A DNA stretch of 41,440 nt from Actinomycetota bacterium (GTDB taxonomy: Bacteria; Actinomycetota; Acidimicrobiia; Spongiisociales; UBA5794). The DNA lies in NCBI GenBank assembly GCA_013151445.1, contig JAADIG010000009.1:1-41440 (forward strand). The letters run 5' to 3'. The notes under the pieces were generated by a model, which was given only the letters and a program-made list of their open reading frames with translations, made no database searches and was not told the origin of the DNA. Shown one piece after another: positions 25,858 through 33,941 of this stretch; the first letter of the stretch is position 1, and each line of letters opens with the position of its first letter. The translations under genes were made by a program, and so were the position numbers.

Positions 25858-26284
25858 TGGCGACGACCCGACGCGCGATCTGTCGTGCCTCGATCTCGGC
25901 GTCAAGACCGAGATACGCTTGCTGGTGCGTCAAGCCCGCACGTCGTGCCCGTAGATAGTCCGAGAGATACTTGGTGGCGTGTTTCACCAGCCCGACGTTG
26001 TTGAGTTGTTCGACGTGAACCAATTCATGGATGACGAGTTCGGCGAGGTTTCTATCGTTGCTACCCGACTGCCACCACCACATCACACGGGGATGCGCAA
26101 ACACCCCCCACGGTGTCGTGACGGCAAGAACTCCGGTCGCCCACGTCCGCCGCATGATCATCCCGGCCGGTCGGACGAAGACGGTGTCGGATTCAACGGA
26201 CGGGAGAGCGTCACGGACCGCATCGAGAGAAACACCCGCACGTTCGATTGCTTCGCTGGCAAGAAACGATGAAACCCGGGACAT
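25850..26284 (-). CDS. Small zincin-like metallopeptidase-fold protein
   Basis: A 144-residue protein with HELVH at residues 86-90, the HExxH zinc-binding signature, inside AELVIHELVHVEQLNNVG. A downstream glutamate at 130 or 132 (DAEIEARQ) could be the third ligand. It resembles small DUF4157-like or SprT-like zincins in layout, but I cannot place it in a named family. A hydrophobic stretch or signal peptide is not evident, so a cytoplasmic site is likely. Its ATG shares one base with the leuS stop, and its stop overlaps the CPBP gene by 8 bases, so the three are translated together. Catalytic activity is inferred from the motif. Confidence 0.7.
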   Translation of the reverse strand: MSRVSSFLASEAIERAGVSLDAVRDALPSVESDTVFVRPAGMIMRRTWATGVLAVTTPWGVFAHPRVMWWWQSGSNDRNLAELVIHELVHVEQLNNVGLVKHATKYLSDYLRARRAGLTHQQAYLGLDAEIEARQIARRVVASV

Positions 26285-28722
26285 CAGATGACAACGTTGA
26301 CGATCTTGGGTGGGCGTGCGATCACCCTACGCGGCTCGGCACCGGCGAGGATCGCCTGGATCTTTGGGGAAGCCAGCGCAGCCTCGGTGGCGTCATCGTC
26401 TGAGATACCGACCGGGACCTCGATCCTGTCGCGGACTTTCCCGTTGACCTGTACCACGAGGGTCACGGATGCAACCGTCACCAACGCTTCGTCCCACTCG
26501 GGCCATGGCACAGTCGCCAGAATCGTCGAATGGCCGATACGTTCCCACAGTTCGTGGGTCATATGCGGCGCCATCGGTGCGAGTAGCTTGAGCATCATCG
26601 GGTACACGTCGGCAAAAACCGCCCTGTTGCCACCGTCGTCCGACCGCATCCACGATGCAAGCGCGTTGGAGCACTCCATCAATGCCGCGACCGCGGTGTT
26701 GAACGCAAACCGGTCGATGTCCTTCGTCACCTTCTTGACGGTACGGTGGACAACCTTGACAATCTCGTTGTCGGCGGCCGTCACATCACGTTCGACGAGC
26801 GTCCCGAGATCCCCCGTGCCCATACGCCAAATGCGATCGAGGAACCGGGACGTTCCCTCGACGCCGTTGTCGTTCCAGATGGCGTCGTCGGTGGCCGGGC
26901 CGATGAACAGCTCATACAGACGGATCGCATCGGCCCCATACCGCTCGTAGTAGCGGTCGGGTGAAACAACATTCCCCTTCGACTTGGACATCTTGGCACC
27001 GTCTTTGACGATCATGCCCTGAGTGAAGAGAGCGCTGAACGGCTCCTCAACCGAGACATGGCCCAGGTCGTGAAGGACCTTCGTGAAGAAACGCGCGTAG
27101 AGAAGGTGGAGAATGGCATGCTCGACTCCGCCGATGTACTGGTCGATCGCCATCCAATAGTCCGCGTTGGCGCGGCCAAACGGCTCGGTCTCGTTCCTCG
27201 CATCGGTGTAACGCAAGAAGTACCAGGACGAGTCAACGAACGTATCCATCGTGTCGGTTTCGCGAGTAGCGGGACCACCGCACGATGGGCAGGTTGTGTT
27301 CACAAAGGAGTCGACGGCCGCAAGTGGTGACTTGCCCTCGGGTTTGTAGTTGTCAACGTCGGGGAGCAACACCGGTAGTTGATCATCGGGCACGGGTACG
27401 GCGCCGCACGATGCACAGTTCACGATCGGAATCGGGCACCCCCAGTACCGCTGGCGAGAGATCAACCAGTCCCGAAGGCGGAACTGGACCGTTCGTTCGC
27501 CGGTTCCCTGCTCCTCGAACCAGTCAATGATTTTTGCCTTCGCCTCCGCCATGTCGAGACCGTTGAGGAAATCGGAGTTGATCGCGACACCATCACCCGT
27601 ATACGCCTCCCCGTCGAAGTCCGGCGGTGGTTCGACGGTACGGATGATGTCGATCCCGTGCTCGGTGGCGAAATCCCAGTCCCGCTGATCTTGGCCGGGG
27701 ACCGCCATAATCGCCCCCGTGCCGTAACCCATGAGCACGTAGTCGGCGATGTAGATCGGCATCTGGGCGCCGTTGACCGGGTTCGTTGCGTGCACGCCAA
27801 GAAACAACCCCCGCTTGTCCTCACTCCCCGCAAGTCGGTCAACCTCCGATACCTTGGAAACCTGCGCAACAAATGCCGCGACCGGTTCCTCATACTCCGT
27901 GCCGACGGTGAGGTCCGTGACAAGAGGGTGTTCGGGAGCGAGCACGACAAAGGTCATACCGAACGACGTATCGGGTCTCGTTGTATACACATCGATCGAG
28001 ATCCCGGGCCGCTCCGTGACCGCCATCGAGAACTGGGCACCCTCGGATCGACCGATCCAGTTGCGCTGCATCGTCCGCACACGGTCGGGCCAAGCGTCCA
28101 ACATGTCCAGGTCATCGAGTAGGCGCTGGGCGTAGTCAGTGATCTTGAAAAACCATTGCGAAAGGTTGCGCTTGATGACAACCGAACCGCAGCGTTCACA
28201 CTCCCCGTTTATGACCTGCTCATTTGCGAGAACTGTTTGGTCCTGGGGGCACCAGTTGACAGGGGCATCCTTCTTGTAGGCCAGCCCTTCGTTGAAGAAC
28301 CGAATGAAGAGCCACTGGGTCCACCGGTAGTAGTCGGGTCGGTGACACGCTACTTCGCGATCCCAGTCGTACACATTGCCGAGGCGACGGAGCTGCTCCT
28401 TCATCTTCACGATGCGCGACTCGGTGAAGTCGCGTGGGTGAATGCCCGTCTTGATTGCGGCATTCTCCGCCGGCAGTCCGAAGGAGTCCCACCCCATTGG
28501 TGCGAGCACGTTGTATCCACGCATTGTTTTGTAGCGGCTCAGCAGGTCAGTGTATGTGTAGTTTCGGAGATGACCCATGTGGAGTTCGCCCGATGGGTAC
28601 GGGTACATCTGGAGGTTGTAGAACTTCGGACGGTCCGATTCCTCGCCGACCCGCGCAAGCGCGGCCGCTTCCCAGCGGTCCTGCCACTTCGCCTCAATCG
28701 CTGCAATGTCGTACGACGCCAT
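26284..28722 (-). CDS. leuS: Leucyl-tRNA synthetase
   Basis: Charges tRNA-Leu with leucine. The 812-residue class I enzyme has the HIGH-type motif HMGHLRNYTYTDLLSRY, a zinc-like cluster (CERCGS), the CP1 editing domain with TTRPDTSFGMTFVVLAPEHP and YGTGAIMAVPGQDQRDWDFA, a second cysteine cluster (CASCG, CPSCGG), KMSKSKGNV and the C-terminal anticodon-binding part. ATG 28722 (MASYDIAAIEAKWQ) is the family start; the longer frame upstream is antisense to the divergent region. It is the first gene of a unit continuing into the metallopeptidase, CPBP protein and probably comEA-comEC-holA. Confidence 0.97.
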   Translation of the reverse strand: MASYDIAAIEAKWQDRWEAAALARVGEESDRPKFYNLQMYPYPSGELHMGHLRNYTYTDLLSRYKTMRGYNVLAPMGWDSFGLPAENAAIKTGIHPRDFTESRIVKMKEQLRRLGNVYDWDREVACHRPDYYRWTQWLFIRFFNEGLAYKKDAPVNWCPQDQTVLANEQVINGECERCGSVVIKRNLSQWFFKITDYAQRLLDDLDMLDAWPDRVRTMQRNWIGRSEGAQFSMAVTERPGISIDVYTTRPDTSFGMTFVVLAPEHPLVTDLTVGTEYEEPVAAFVAQVSKVSEVDRLAGSEDKRGLFLGVHATNPVNGAQMPIYIADYVLMGYGTGAIMAVPGQDQRDWDFATEHGIDIIRTVEPPPDFDGEAYTGDGVAINSDFLNGLDMAEAKAKIIDWFEEQGTGERTVQFRLRDWLISRQRYWGCPIPIVNCASCGAVPVPDDQLPVLLPDVDNYKPEGKSPLAAVDSFVNTTCPSCGGPATRETDTMDTFVDSSWYFLRYTDARNETEPFGRANADYWMAIDQYIGGVEHAILHLLYARFFTKVLHDLGHVSVEEPFSALFTQGMIVKDGAKMSKSKGNVVSPDRYYERYGADAIRLYELFIGPATDDAIWNDNGVEGTSRFLDRIWRMGTGDLGTLVERDVTAADNEIVKVVHRTVKKVTKDIDRFAFNTAVAALMECSNALASWMRSDDGGNRAVFADVYPMMLKLLAPMAPHMTHELWERIGHSTILATVPWPEWDEALVTVASVTLVVQVNGKVRDRIEVPVGISDDDATEAALASPKIQAILAGAEPRRVIARPPKIVNVVI

Positions 28723-28857
28723 GTTCCGTCCGTCCCTGTGAGGCTGAAAGAGTACCAACCGATCACCGGATCGTGAATCTGAGAGGAAACTTGAGCCGGT
28801 TGCCCCTATCGTCCGAACCCAGACCCTGCGAGAATGGAGACTGTCGAAAGGACTCGT

Positions 28858-29184
28858 ATGCACACAGTGACCCTTCCCGACGGTCTCGTCGAGGGCAGAA
28901 CAACACCGTGGTTCACATCGGACACCGTACCAAGCCGCCTGATGAACGACCACAGCACAACGTGCTGGGCGGCGTTACGTGTCGCGGCTGGCACCGTCCA
29001 CTTCACCGAATCCGAGGGTGACAGTCCGCGCAGCCTCATCGTGTCTGCCGGCGGTGAACTCGTGATCGTACCGAACGTGAAACACAGCGTGTCATTCTCC
29101 GACGACGCTGAGTTTGCGATCACCATGTACGTCACACCAGACAATGACAACAGCCTCGACCAACCCGCGTTCGCCGACGACTGA
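28858..29184 (+). CDS. Small cupin-fold protein, DUF1971/TehB-like
   Basis: A 108-residue protein resembling the DUF1971 cupin found alone or at the N-terminus of tellurite-resistance TehB. The recognisable pattern is TPWFTSDTVPSRLMNDHSTT followed by CWAALRVAAGTVHF and a late IVPNVKHSVSF, with two histidines that could bind a metal. The function of stand-alone members is not settled. ATG 28858 is preferred over an upstream in-frame ATG at 28834 because GAAAGGA lies just before it. It is divergent from leuS and converges on the spermidine-synthase-like gene 9 bases away. Confidence 0.7.
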   Translation: MHTVTLPDGLVEGRTTPWFTSDTVPSRLMNDHSTTCWAALRVAAGTVHFTESEGDSPRSLIVSAGGELVIVPNVKHSVSFSDDAEFAITMYVTPDNDNSLDQPAFADD

Positions 29185-29193
29185 GGACCGGGC

Positions 29194-30645
29194 CTAACGC
29201 CGACTGATGAGCTGGTCCGCCGGTGCGTAGTTGTCCGTGAGAGGCTCGGCAGTGCCGGTGAACACCGTCACGGCGTTGCCGCTGATGATGCTGCTGGACT
29301 CTTCCAGCAGCAAACGGATCGAGTCGATTGGAATCGGTGTGTCTGACGCGATGACAACAAAGTTGCCACCCTTGTCACCCACCAGGTAGGAATCGGGTGC
29401 CACAACACCAACGTACGAGAACACCTGTGAGAAGCTGGCGAGTTCGGCGCGTAGAAAATCCAGCGGCGGATAATCGATGACGTTGATGACATACACACCA
29501 CTCGGCGTCAGCACACGCCGTACCTCGTCGAGGAACTCGACGGTGGTGAGGTGCCACGGGACTGTTGCCCCGGAGAAAGCATCACCCACGACAATGTCGT
29601 AGCTGTCGGACATTTCGTCGGCGATGAGCAAACGGGCGTCACCGATGCGCGTCGTGTTGCCGTCTCCGTTGGCGTCGAATGCCAGTTCCTGTTCCAGGAC
29701 CTCAACCATGATCCGGTCTATCTCGAGCACGGTGTTTGTCGACCCGGGCCGGGATTGGGATAACCAGCGAGGAATCGTGAAACCCCCACCACCGATATAG
29801 AGGGCGTTGAGCGGTTCGTTCCGAGCGAACGTAGCGTCGACGACCTGCGCCATCTGCCGGGCGTAACGGGCCTGAAGATGGGTGCCGTCCGCAACATCGA
29901 CGTACGAGATTCGATAGATATCGCTCCATATCTCGCGGCCAGTGGGGCGTTCGTCATCGACGACCACCAACAAACACACGTACTCAGTTTCGAACTCGCA
30001 GGGGCTCGTCACTATGGCGGCAAAACCGGTGACCGCAAGCAGGGCCGCGGTCGGCCCGATACCGGACTTCCATCCAGCCTGACGGGCGATCAGTATCACG
30101 CCGACAAGTACGAGCACCGCACCGACACCGAACGCAATCTGGCGTGTTCCGAAGAGGCGCAACAGCACAAACCCGGCAAGGAATGTCCCGGCTATTGCAC
30201 CGACTGTTCCGACCGCAGAAAACCGACCCACGGTGACACCGGTTTCGTCGAGAGACGTCAGAGACACCTTCACTACGAGAGGCCCGACCGTCGACAGCGC
30301 AATCGCGGGAGCGAGGAACGCCACCCCGGCAGCGATTACGATCGAGAGAGGATCGCGCCCCACCGAGCGACCGATAATGTCGACGATGGCAGGGGATAAG
30401 GCGGCGGTAATTCCACCAACCACGAGAGCCGGTCCAATGACTCTTTCGGGTGGGCGAGCGTCGGCCAACCGCCCACCGAGCCACGCTCCCCACGCAATCC
30501 CGCCCAAGATGACACCGATGATGCCCGTGAAGGTCTCAAGTGTCACTCCGACGTACGGTGCCAACATTCGACCTGCCACAATCTCGATGACAAGGATGCT
30601 GGCCGACGATAGGAACACGACGAACTCGGCGAAGCGCCTACTCAC
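29194..30645 (-). CDS. Membrane-fused spermidine-synthase-like protein
   Basis: About 483 residues. The N-terminal half is membrane (about seven hydrophobic helices: VVFLSSASILVIEIVAGRML, GIIGVILGGIAWGAWLGGRL and on to ILIARQAGW). The C-terminal half is a Rossmann methyltransferase-like polyamine synthase fold (LNALYIGGGGFTIPRWLSQS, TNTVLEIDRIMVEVLEQE, TRIGDARLLIADE, YDIVVGDAFSGATVPWHLTT). Such fused forms are frequent in bacteria; few have a proven polyamine product. The glycine loop GGGG and the acidic residue in VLEIDR are present. An unusual DANGDGN segment precedes IGDARL. GTG 30645 is used; TTG 30651 is possible. Confidence 0.82.
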   Translation of the reverse strand: MSRRFAEFVVFLSSASILVIEIVAGRMLAPYVGVTLETFTGIIGVILGGIAWGAWLGGRLADARPPERVIGPALVVGGITAALSPAIVDIIGRSVGRDPLSIVIAAGVAFLAPAIALSTVGPLVVKVSLTSLDETGVTVGRFSAVGTVGAIAGTFLAGFVLLRLFGTRQIAFGVGAVLVLVGVILIARQAGWKSGIGPTAALLAVTGFAAIVTSPCEFETEYVCLLVVVDDERPTGREIWSDIYRISYVDVADGTHLQARYARQMAQVVDATFARNEPLNALYIGGGGFTIPRWLSQSRPGSTNTVLEIDRIMVEVLEQELAFDANGDGNTTRIGDARLLIADEMSDSYDIVVGDAFSGATVPWHLTTVEFLDEVRRVLTPSGVYVINVIDYPPLDFLRAELASFSQVFSYVGVVAPDSYLVGDKGGNFVVIASDTPIPIDSIRLLLEESSSIISGNAVTVFTGTAEPLTDNYAPADQLISRR

Positions 30646-30687
30646 GTGCAAGGCTCGGCAAATCGCGGGACAAACATTTGCGGGCGG

Positions 30688-31677
30688 CTACTGGGACGAT
30701 ACGGCTACCTGCCACAGCGGCCGTGCCGGACGTGCCCCCGGATGGCCGAGTACCTCACCGGCCGTCATGCTTCCGAGCTTGCCAGCCGTTGCGATGTCGA
30801 GACTGTTACATATGCCGAAGAGAAACCCGGACGCATACAGGTCGCCGGCGCCGGTGGTGTCGACGACCGTGCCGAAGGTAATCGCGTCGACGTCGGCGCG
30901 CTCGGTGCGTGTGAGGACGGTCGAGCCCTCGGCGCCGCGGGTAACTGCAACAAAGTCGGCGTCCTTCTGCGCTTCCCGGCAAGCCCGATCAAAGTCGCGG
31001 GTCTGGTAGAACGCCTCTACCTCGTCATCGTTGCCGATGATGATGTCGACACCGTCGTTAACGAGCTGTTTCCATTCGTCGAAGTGGCGCTCGACGCAGA
31101 ACTGGTCGTTGAGCGACAGTGCCACCTTCGTCCCCGACTTGCGGGCGACATCAATCGCACGCAGCACCGTGGCACGGGCCGAGGGCGAGTCCCACATGAA
31201 ACCCTCGCAATACAAAATGTCGGCGCTGGCAATCATCGAATCGTCGATGTCGGACGGTTCCAGTAGTGCCGACATTCCGAGGAACGTATTCATCGTCCGT
31301 TCGGCATCCGGTGTGACCTGGATGAGGCAACGGCCGGTCGGTGGGCCATCGACACCCATTTCCGTCGTATAGGTGACGCCGGACGCATGCATGTCATGAC
31401 CAAACACCTCACCGAGCTGGTCCTTGTTAACCTTGCCGATGAATCCACCTCGCCCACCGAGCCAGGCAACACCGGCGATCGTGTTTGCGGCACAGCCGCC
31501 CGACGATTCGATGCTCGGCGGCATCGAGGAGTAGATATGGGAAGCCTGCTCGGCGTCAACCAGCGTCATCGCACCCTTTTCGAGAAGAGGGTGTTGTTCG
31601 ACAAAACTCTCGCGTACTTTCGCCAGCACGTCAACGAGGGCGGCGCCTATGCCGACAACTTGTAGGTGGGTGGTCAT
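30688..31677 (-). CDS. PfkB-family kinase, adenosine-kinase-like
   Basis: Transfers phosphate from ATP to a sugar or nucleoside. The 329-residue protein has the PfkB motifs GGCAANTIAGVAWLGGRGGF (motif 1 region) and DTTGAGDLYASGFLFG (motif 2 with the catalytic Asp). Its overall pattern (GIGAALVDVLAKV, ERTMNTFLGMSALL, YCEGFMWDSPSARA) is close to bacterial adenosine/sugar kinases. ATG 31677 has GGAGG 6 bases upstream. It follows metK in the same direction, and adenosine is a product of the S-adenosylmethionine cycle, which makes an adenosine role plausible but unproven. Confidence 0.85.
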   Translation of the reverse strand: MTTHLQVVGIGAALVDVLAKVRESFVEQHPLLEKGAMTLVDAEQASHIYSSMPPSIESSGGCAANTIAGVAWLGGRGGFIGKVNKDQLGEVFGHDMHASGVTYTTEMGVDGPPTGRCLIQVTPDAERTMNTFLGMSALLEPSDIDDSMIASADILYCEGFMWDSPSARATVLRAIDVARKSGTKVALSLNDQFCVERHFDEWKQLVNDGVDIIIGNDDEVEAFYQTRDFDRACREAQKDADFVAVTRGAEGSTVLTRTERADVDAITFGTVVDTTGAGDLYASGFLFGICNSLDIATAGKLGSMTAGEVLGHPGARPARPLWQVAVSSQ

Positions 31678-31698
31678 GTAAATCCTCCGGCTACAGGA

Positions 31699-31740
31699 TA
31701 GCGCCGATGGGAACCCCAAGGGTTCCATCGTCCGGCGCTA
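31699..31740 (-). terminator. Strong hairpin between metK and the PfkB kinase gene
   Basis: On the minus strand the arm TAGCGCC is mirrored by GGCGCTA, and inside them GATGGAACC is mirrored by GGTTCCCATC with one bulged base. The structure begins at the metK stop codon and ends 8 bases before the kinase ribosome-binding site. No T tract follows, so it may be a terminator, a processing site or an attenuator. Confidence 0.55.
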
Positions 31741-32925
31741 CAGCCCGACCGCCGCCACAAAGTCGCTGAGACGTGAGGTTCGTTCCCATGTGAAGGCTTC
31801 GCCCGTCCTCCCGAAGTGTCCGTACGTTGCTGTTTCGGAAAAACAGGGTCGGCGAAGATCGAGGTCCCGAATTATCGCTGCGGGTCGAAGGTCAAATACC
31901 TTCCGCACTGCGTCGGAGATCCGTTGCGGATCTATGGTTGCGGTCCCGAATGTCTCAACAAGTATCGAGACCGGGTTCGCAATCCCGATGGCGTAGGCGA
32001 TCTGGAGTTCACAACGTCGTGCCGCCCCGCTGGCAACAACATGTTTGGCAACCCAGCGAGCGGCGTAGGCTGCCGATCGGTCCACCTTGGTGGCGTCTTT
32101 GCCCGAAAACGCTCCCCCGCCGTGACGACCCATTCCACCGTAAGTGTCGACGATGATCTTGCGACCAGTGAGGCCCGCATCGCCAGCGGGACCACCAATG
32201 ACGAACCTGCCCGTCGGGTTGATATGGATCGTGGGATTCTCGGCGAGGTACGGGGCCGGAAGTACCGGTGTGATGACATGCTCGATGAGCGCTGGACGTA
32301 TGGTCTCGTCGCGGCTCACGTCGGCATCGTGCTGTGTTGATATCAGCACCGTTTCAATACCGACCGGTTCGCCATCCTGGTACCTGACCGTGACCTGGGT
32401 CTTCCCGTCGGGCCGCAACCATGGCAACGTCCCATCTTGGCGCACCTGGGCGAGGCGTTCGCTCAAACGATGAGCGAGGTGAACGGGAAGTGGCATCAAA
32501 GTTTCGGTGTCGTCGCAGGCATAGCCAAACATCATGCCCTGGTCGCCGGCTCCCTGACGGTCGATTGCATCGGTAGCCCCAGAACGCGACTCCTCGGACC
32601 CATCGACACCCTGGGAGATATCGCCCGACTGCTGACCCATGACTACCTCGACGGCAACTGTGGCACCATCGAATCGCAACTCGGGACGGTCATACCCGAT
32701 CGCAATGACCTTCTCGCGAACAATCTGCTCAATATCAAACGTCGCAGTCGTGGTCATCTCTCCCGCTACGTACACCGTCGCAGGCGTGACGAGCGTCTCG
32801 CACGCCACCCGGGCACCCGGATCTTGCGCCAGCGCAGCGTCGAGCACGGCATCCGAGATCTGATCAGCGACCTTGTCGGGATGTCCCTCTGTCACCGACT
32901 CTGACGTAAAGGTGGTGGTGCTCAT
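31738..32925 (-). CDS. metK: S-adenosylmethionine synthetase
   Basis: Makes S-adenosylmethionine from methionine and ATP. The 395-residue protein has SVTEGHPDK at the N-terminus, [12 protein letters not shown] (ATP and methionine site), and [16 protein letters not shown] in the P-loop region, with [15 protein letters not shown] and YGGMGRHGG. All key motifs are intact and the length is normal. CAGGAG precedes ATG 32925. The 218-base gap to the divergent gene is rich in inverted repeats, and the part next to metK could be a structured leader. It is followed by the PfkB kinase after a strong hairpin. Confidence 0.97.
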   Translation of the reverse strand: MSTTTFTSESVTEGHPDKVADQISDAVLDAALAQDPGARVACETLVTPATVYVAGEMTTTATFDIEQIVREKVIAIGYDRPELRFDGATVAVEVVMGQQSGDISQGVDGSEESRSGATDAIDRQGAGDQGMMFGYACDDTETLMPLPVHLAHRLSERLAQVRQDGTLPWLRPDGKTQVTVRYQDGEPVGIETVLISTQHDADVSRDETIRPALIEHVITPVLPAPYLAENPTIHINPTGRFVIGGPAGDAGLTGRKIIVDTYGGMGRHGGGAFSGKDATKVDRSAAYAARWVAKHVVASGAARRCELQIAYAIGIANPVSILVETFGTATIDPQRISDAVRKVFDLRPAAIIRDLDLRRPCFSETATYGHFGRTGEAFTWERTSRLSDFVAAVGL

Positions 32926-32946
32926 CGTGGCTCCTGGGAAGTAAAG

Positions 32947-33011
32947 GTATGGGGTCGCGACACCGCCAGCGGTGGCACGGGACGCTCCGGGAAGCGCAGA
33001 CCAGAGGATAC
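32947..33011 (-). promoter_or_regulatory. metK: Candidate structured RNA leader of metK
   Basis: Closing arms GTAT/ATAC (33011-33008 with 32950-32947) and GGTC/GACC (33002-32999 with 32956-32953) enclose two hairpins: one around CGCTTCC/GGAGCG (near 32982-32996) and a perfect CACCGC-CA-GCGGTG (32961-32974, plus strand). This would fold as a three-way junction about 22 bases before metK. I could not match it to SAM-I, SAM-II or SAM-IV core sequences. Confidence 0.35.
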
Positions 33012-33057
33012 ATCGCGGCCGGTCATCGGGAAACCCGTGTCACCAACCGCATGTGCC

Positions 33058-33126
33058 ATGGCACTTTGCCATAGTGTACCCACTGGGTATCGTTCGGATT
33101 CATCGAGACATCCGTCGGCGAATCCG
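33058..33126. repeat. Three successive inverted repeats in the metK / DinB-like divergent promoter gap
   Basis: ATGGCA-CTT-TGCCAT (33058-33072), TACCC-ACT-GGGTA (33077-33089) and CGGATTC...GAATCCG (33095-33101 with 33120-33126) follow one another. Each is a possible dimeric protein-binding site or hairpin. They lie upstream of ATG 33144 and upstream of the metK leader, so they may contain operators for either gene. Confidence 0.5.
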
Positions 33127-33143
33127 TATAAGGGACCTTGGTC

Positions 33144-33941
33144 ATGGACATCACACAAATCGCACAGGATCTCGTCGCGGAACAAGATGCTCTCGACGAC
33201 ATCATCGCTGGTGCTAGCGCAGACAACTGGATGTCACCAACACCAAGTGCGGGATGGAACGTTGCCGATCAGATCGGTCATCTCACATACTTTGACCGTG
33301 CCGCCGCGGTCGCTATCAGTGATCCGAGCACGTTCTCCACCATGGTGGCCGATCTCCTCACCGCGGCCGCAAGCGGTGGCACCTCCTTTGACGACTTCAC
33401 CCTTGTGGAGTTCCGCACCATGGCTCCACACGCCCTGCTCAAAGAATGGCGTTCCGCACGGCAGCTGCTGGCCGGCGCCGCAGCGACACTCACCAACGAC
33501 ACCCGAGTCGATTGGTATGGCCCGTCGATGAGTGGACGCTCGTTCCTCACCGCACGTCTCATGGAGGTGTGGGCACACGGACAGGACGTCGTCGACACCA
33601 TTGGCGTAGATCGAGAAGGCACCGACAGGCTTCACCACATCGCACAGCTCGGTTTTATCACGAGGCAATGGTCCTACCAGAATCGTGGCCTGGCGGTTCC
33701 CGATAGCGACGTTTCTCTCAAACTTGTAGCTCCATCGGGTGAGATCTGGGAATTCGGTCCCGAGGACGCCCACGATGAGGTCGCCGGACCTGCAATCGAT
33801 TTTTGTCTCGTCGTCACCCAACGTCGCCACATTGATGACACCGGGTTGGAAGCAACCCCACTCGCCCGTGAGTGGCTGGAGCTCGCCCAGGCGTTCGCTG
33901 GCCCGCCAACCGATGGGCCCCCGGCTGGGCCGGTTCGATGA
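33144..33941 (+). CDS. DinB/maleylpyruvate-isomerase-like protein (TIGR03084-type, actinobacterial)
   Basis: A 265-residue protein of the DinB-like four-helix superfamily that includes mycothiol-dependent maleylpyruvate isomerase. The N-terminus (QIAQDLVAEQDALDDIIAG, WNVADQIGHLTYFDRAAA) has the conserved tryptophan and helix-helix histidine; SFLTARLMEVWAHGQDVVD supplies the second His-containing motif used for metal binding, and a C-terminal extension follows. It fits the actinobacterial TIGR03084 group, whose function is unknown. ATG 33144 has AAGGGA upstream. Its last 4 bases overlap the acyl-CoA dehydrogenase start (ATGA), so the two are coupled and may act on one acyl-CoA pathway. Confidence 0.82.
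   Translation: MDITQIAQDLVAEQDALDDIIAGASADNWMSPTPSAGWNVADQIGHLTYFDRAAAVAISDPSTFSTMVADLLTAAASGGTSFDDFTLVEFRTMAPHALLKEWRSARQLLAGAAATLTNDTRVDWYGPSMSGRSFLTARLMEVWAHGQDVVDTIGVDREGTDRLHHIAQLGFITRQWSYQNRGLAVPDSDVSLKLVAPSGEIWEFGPEDAHDEVAGPAIDFCLVVTQRRHIDDTGLEATPLAREWLELAQAFAGPPTDGPPAGPVR

Noticed and set aside
28723-28857. T-box or other leader RNA for leuS
   Set aside because: No T-box sequence or specifier hairpin could be seen in the short divergent gap.
32926-33143. Known SAM riboswitch upstream of metK
   Set aside because: The core sequences of SAM-I, SAM-II and SAM-IV classes as I know them are not visible; only a candidate structure is reported.
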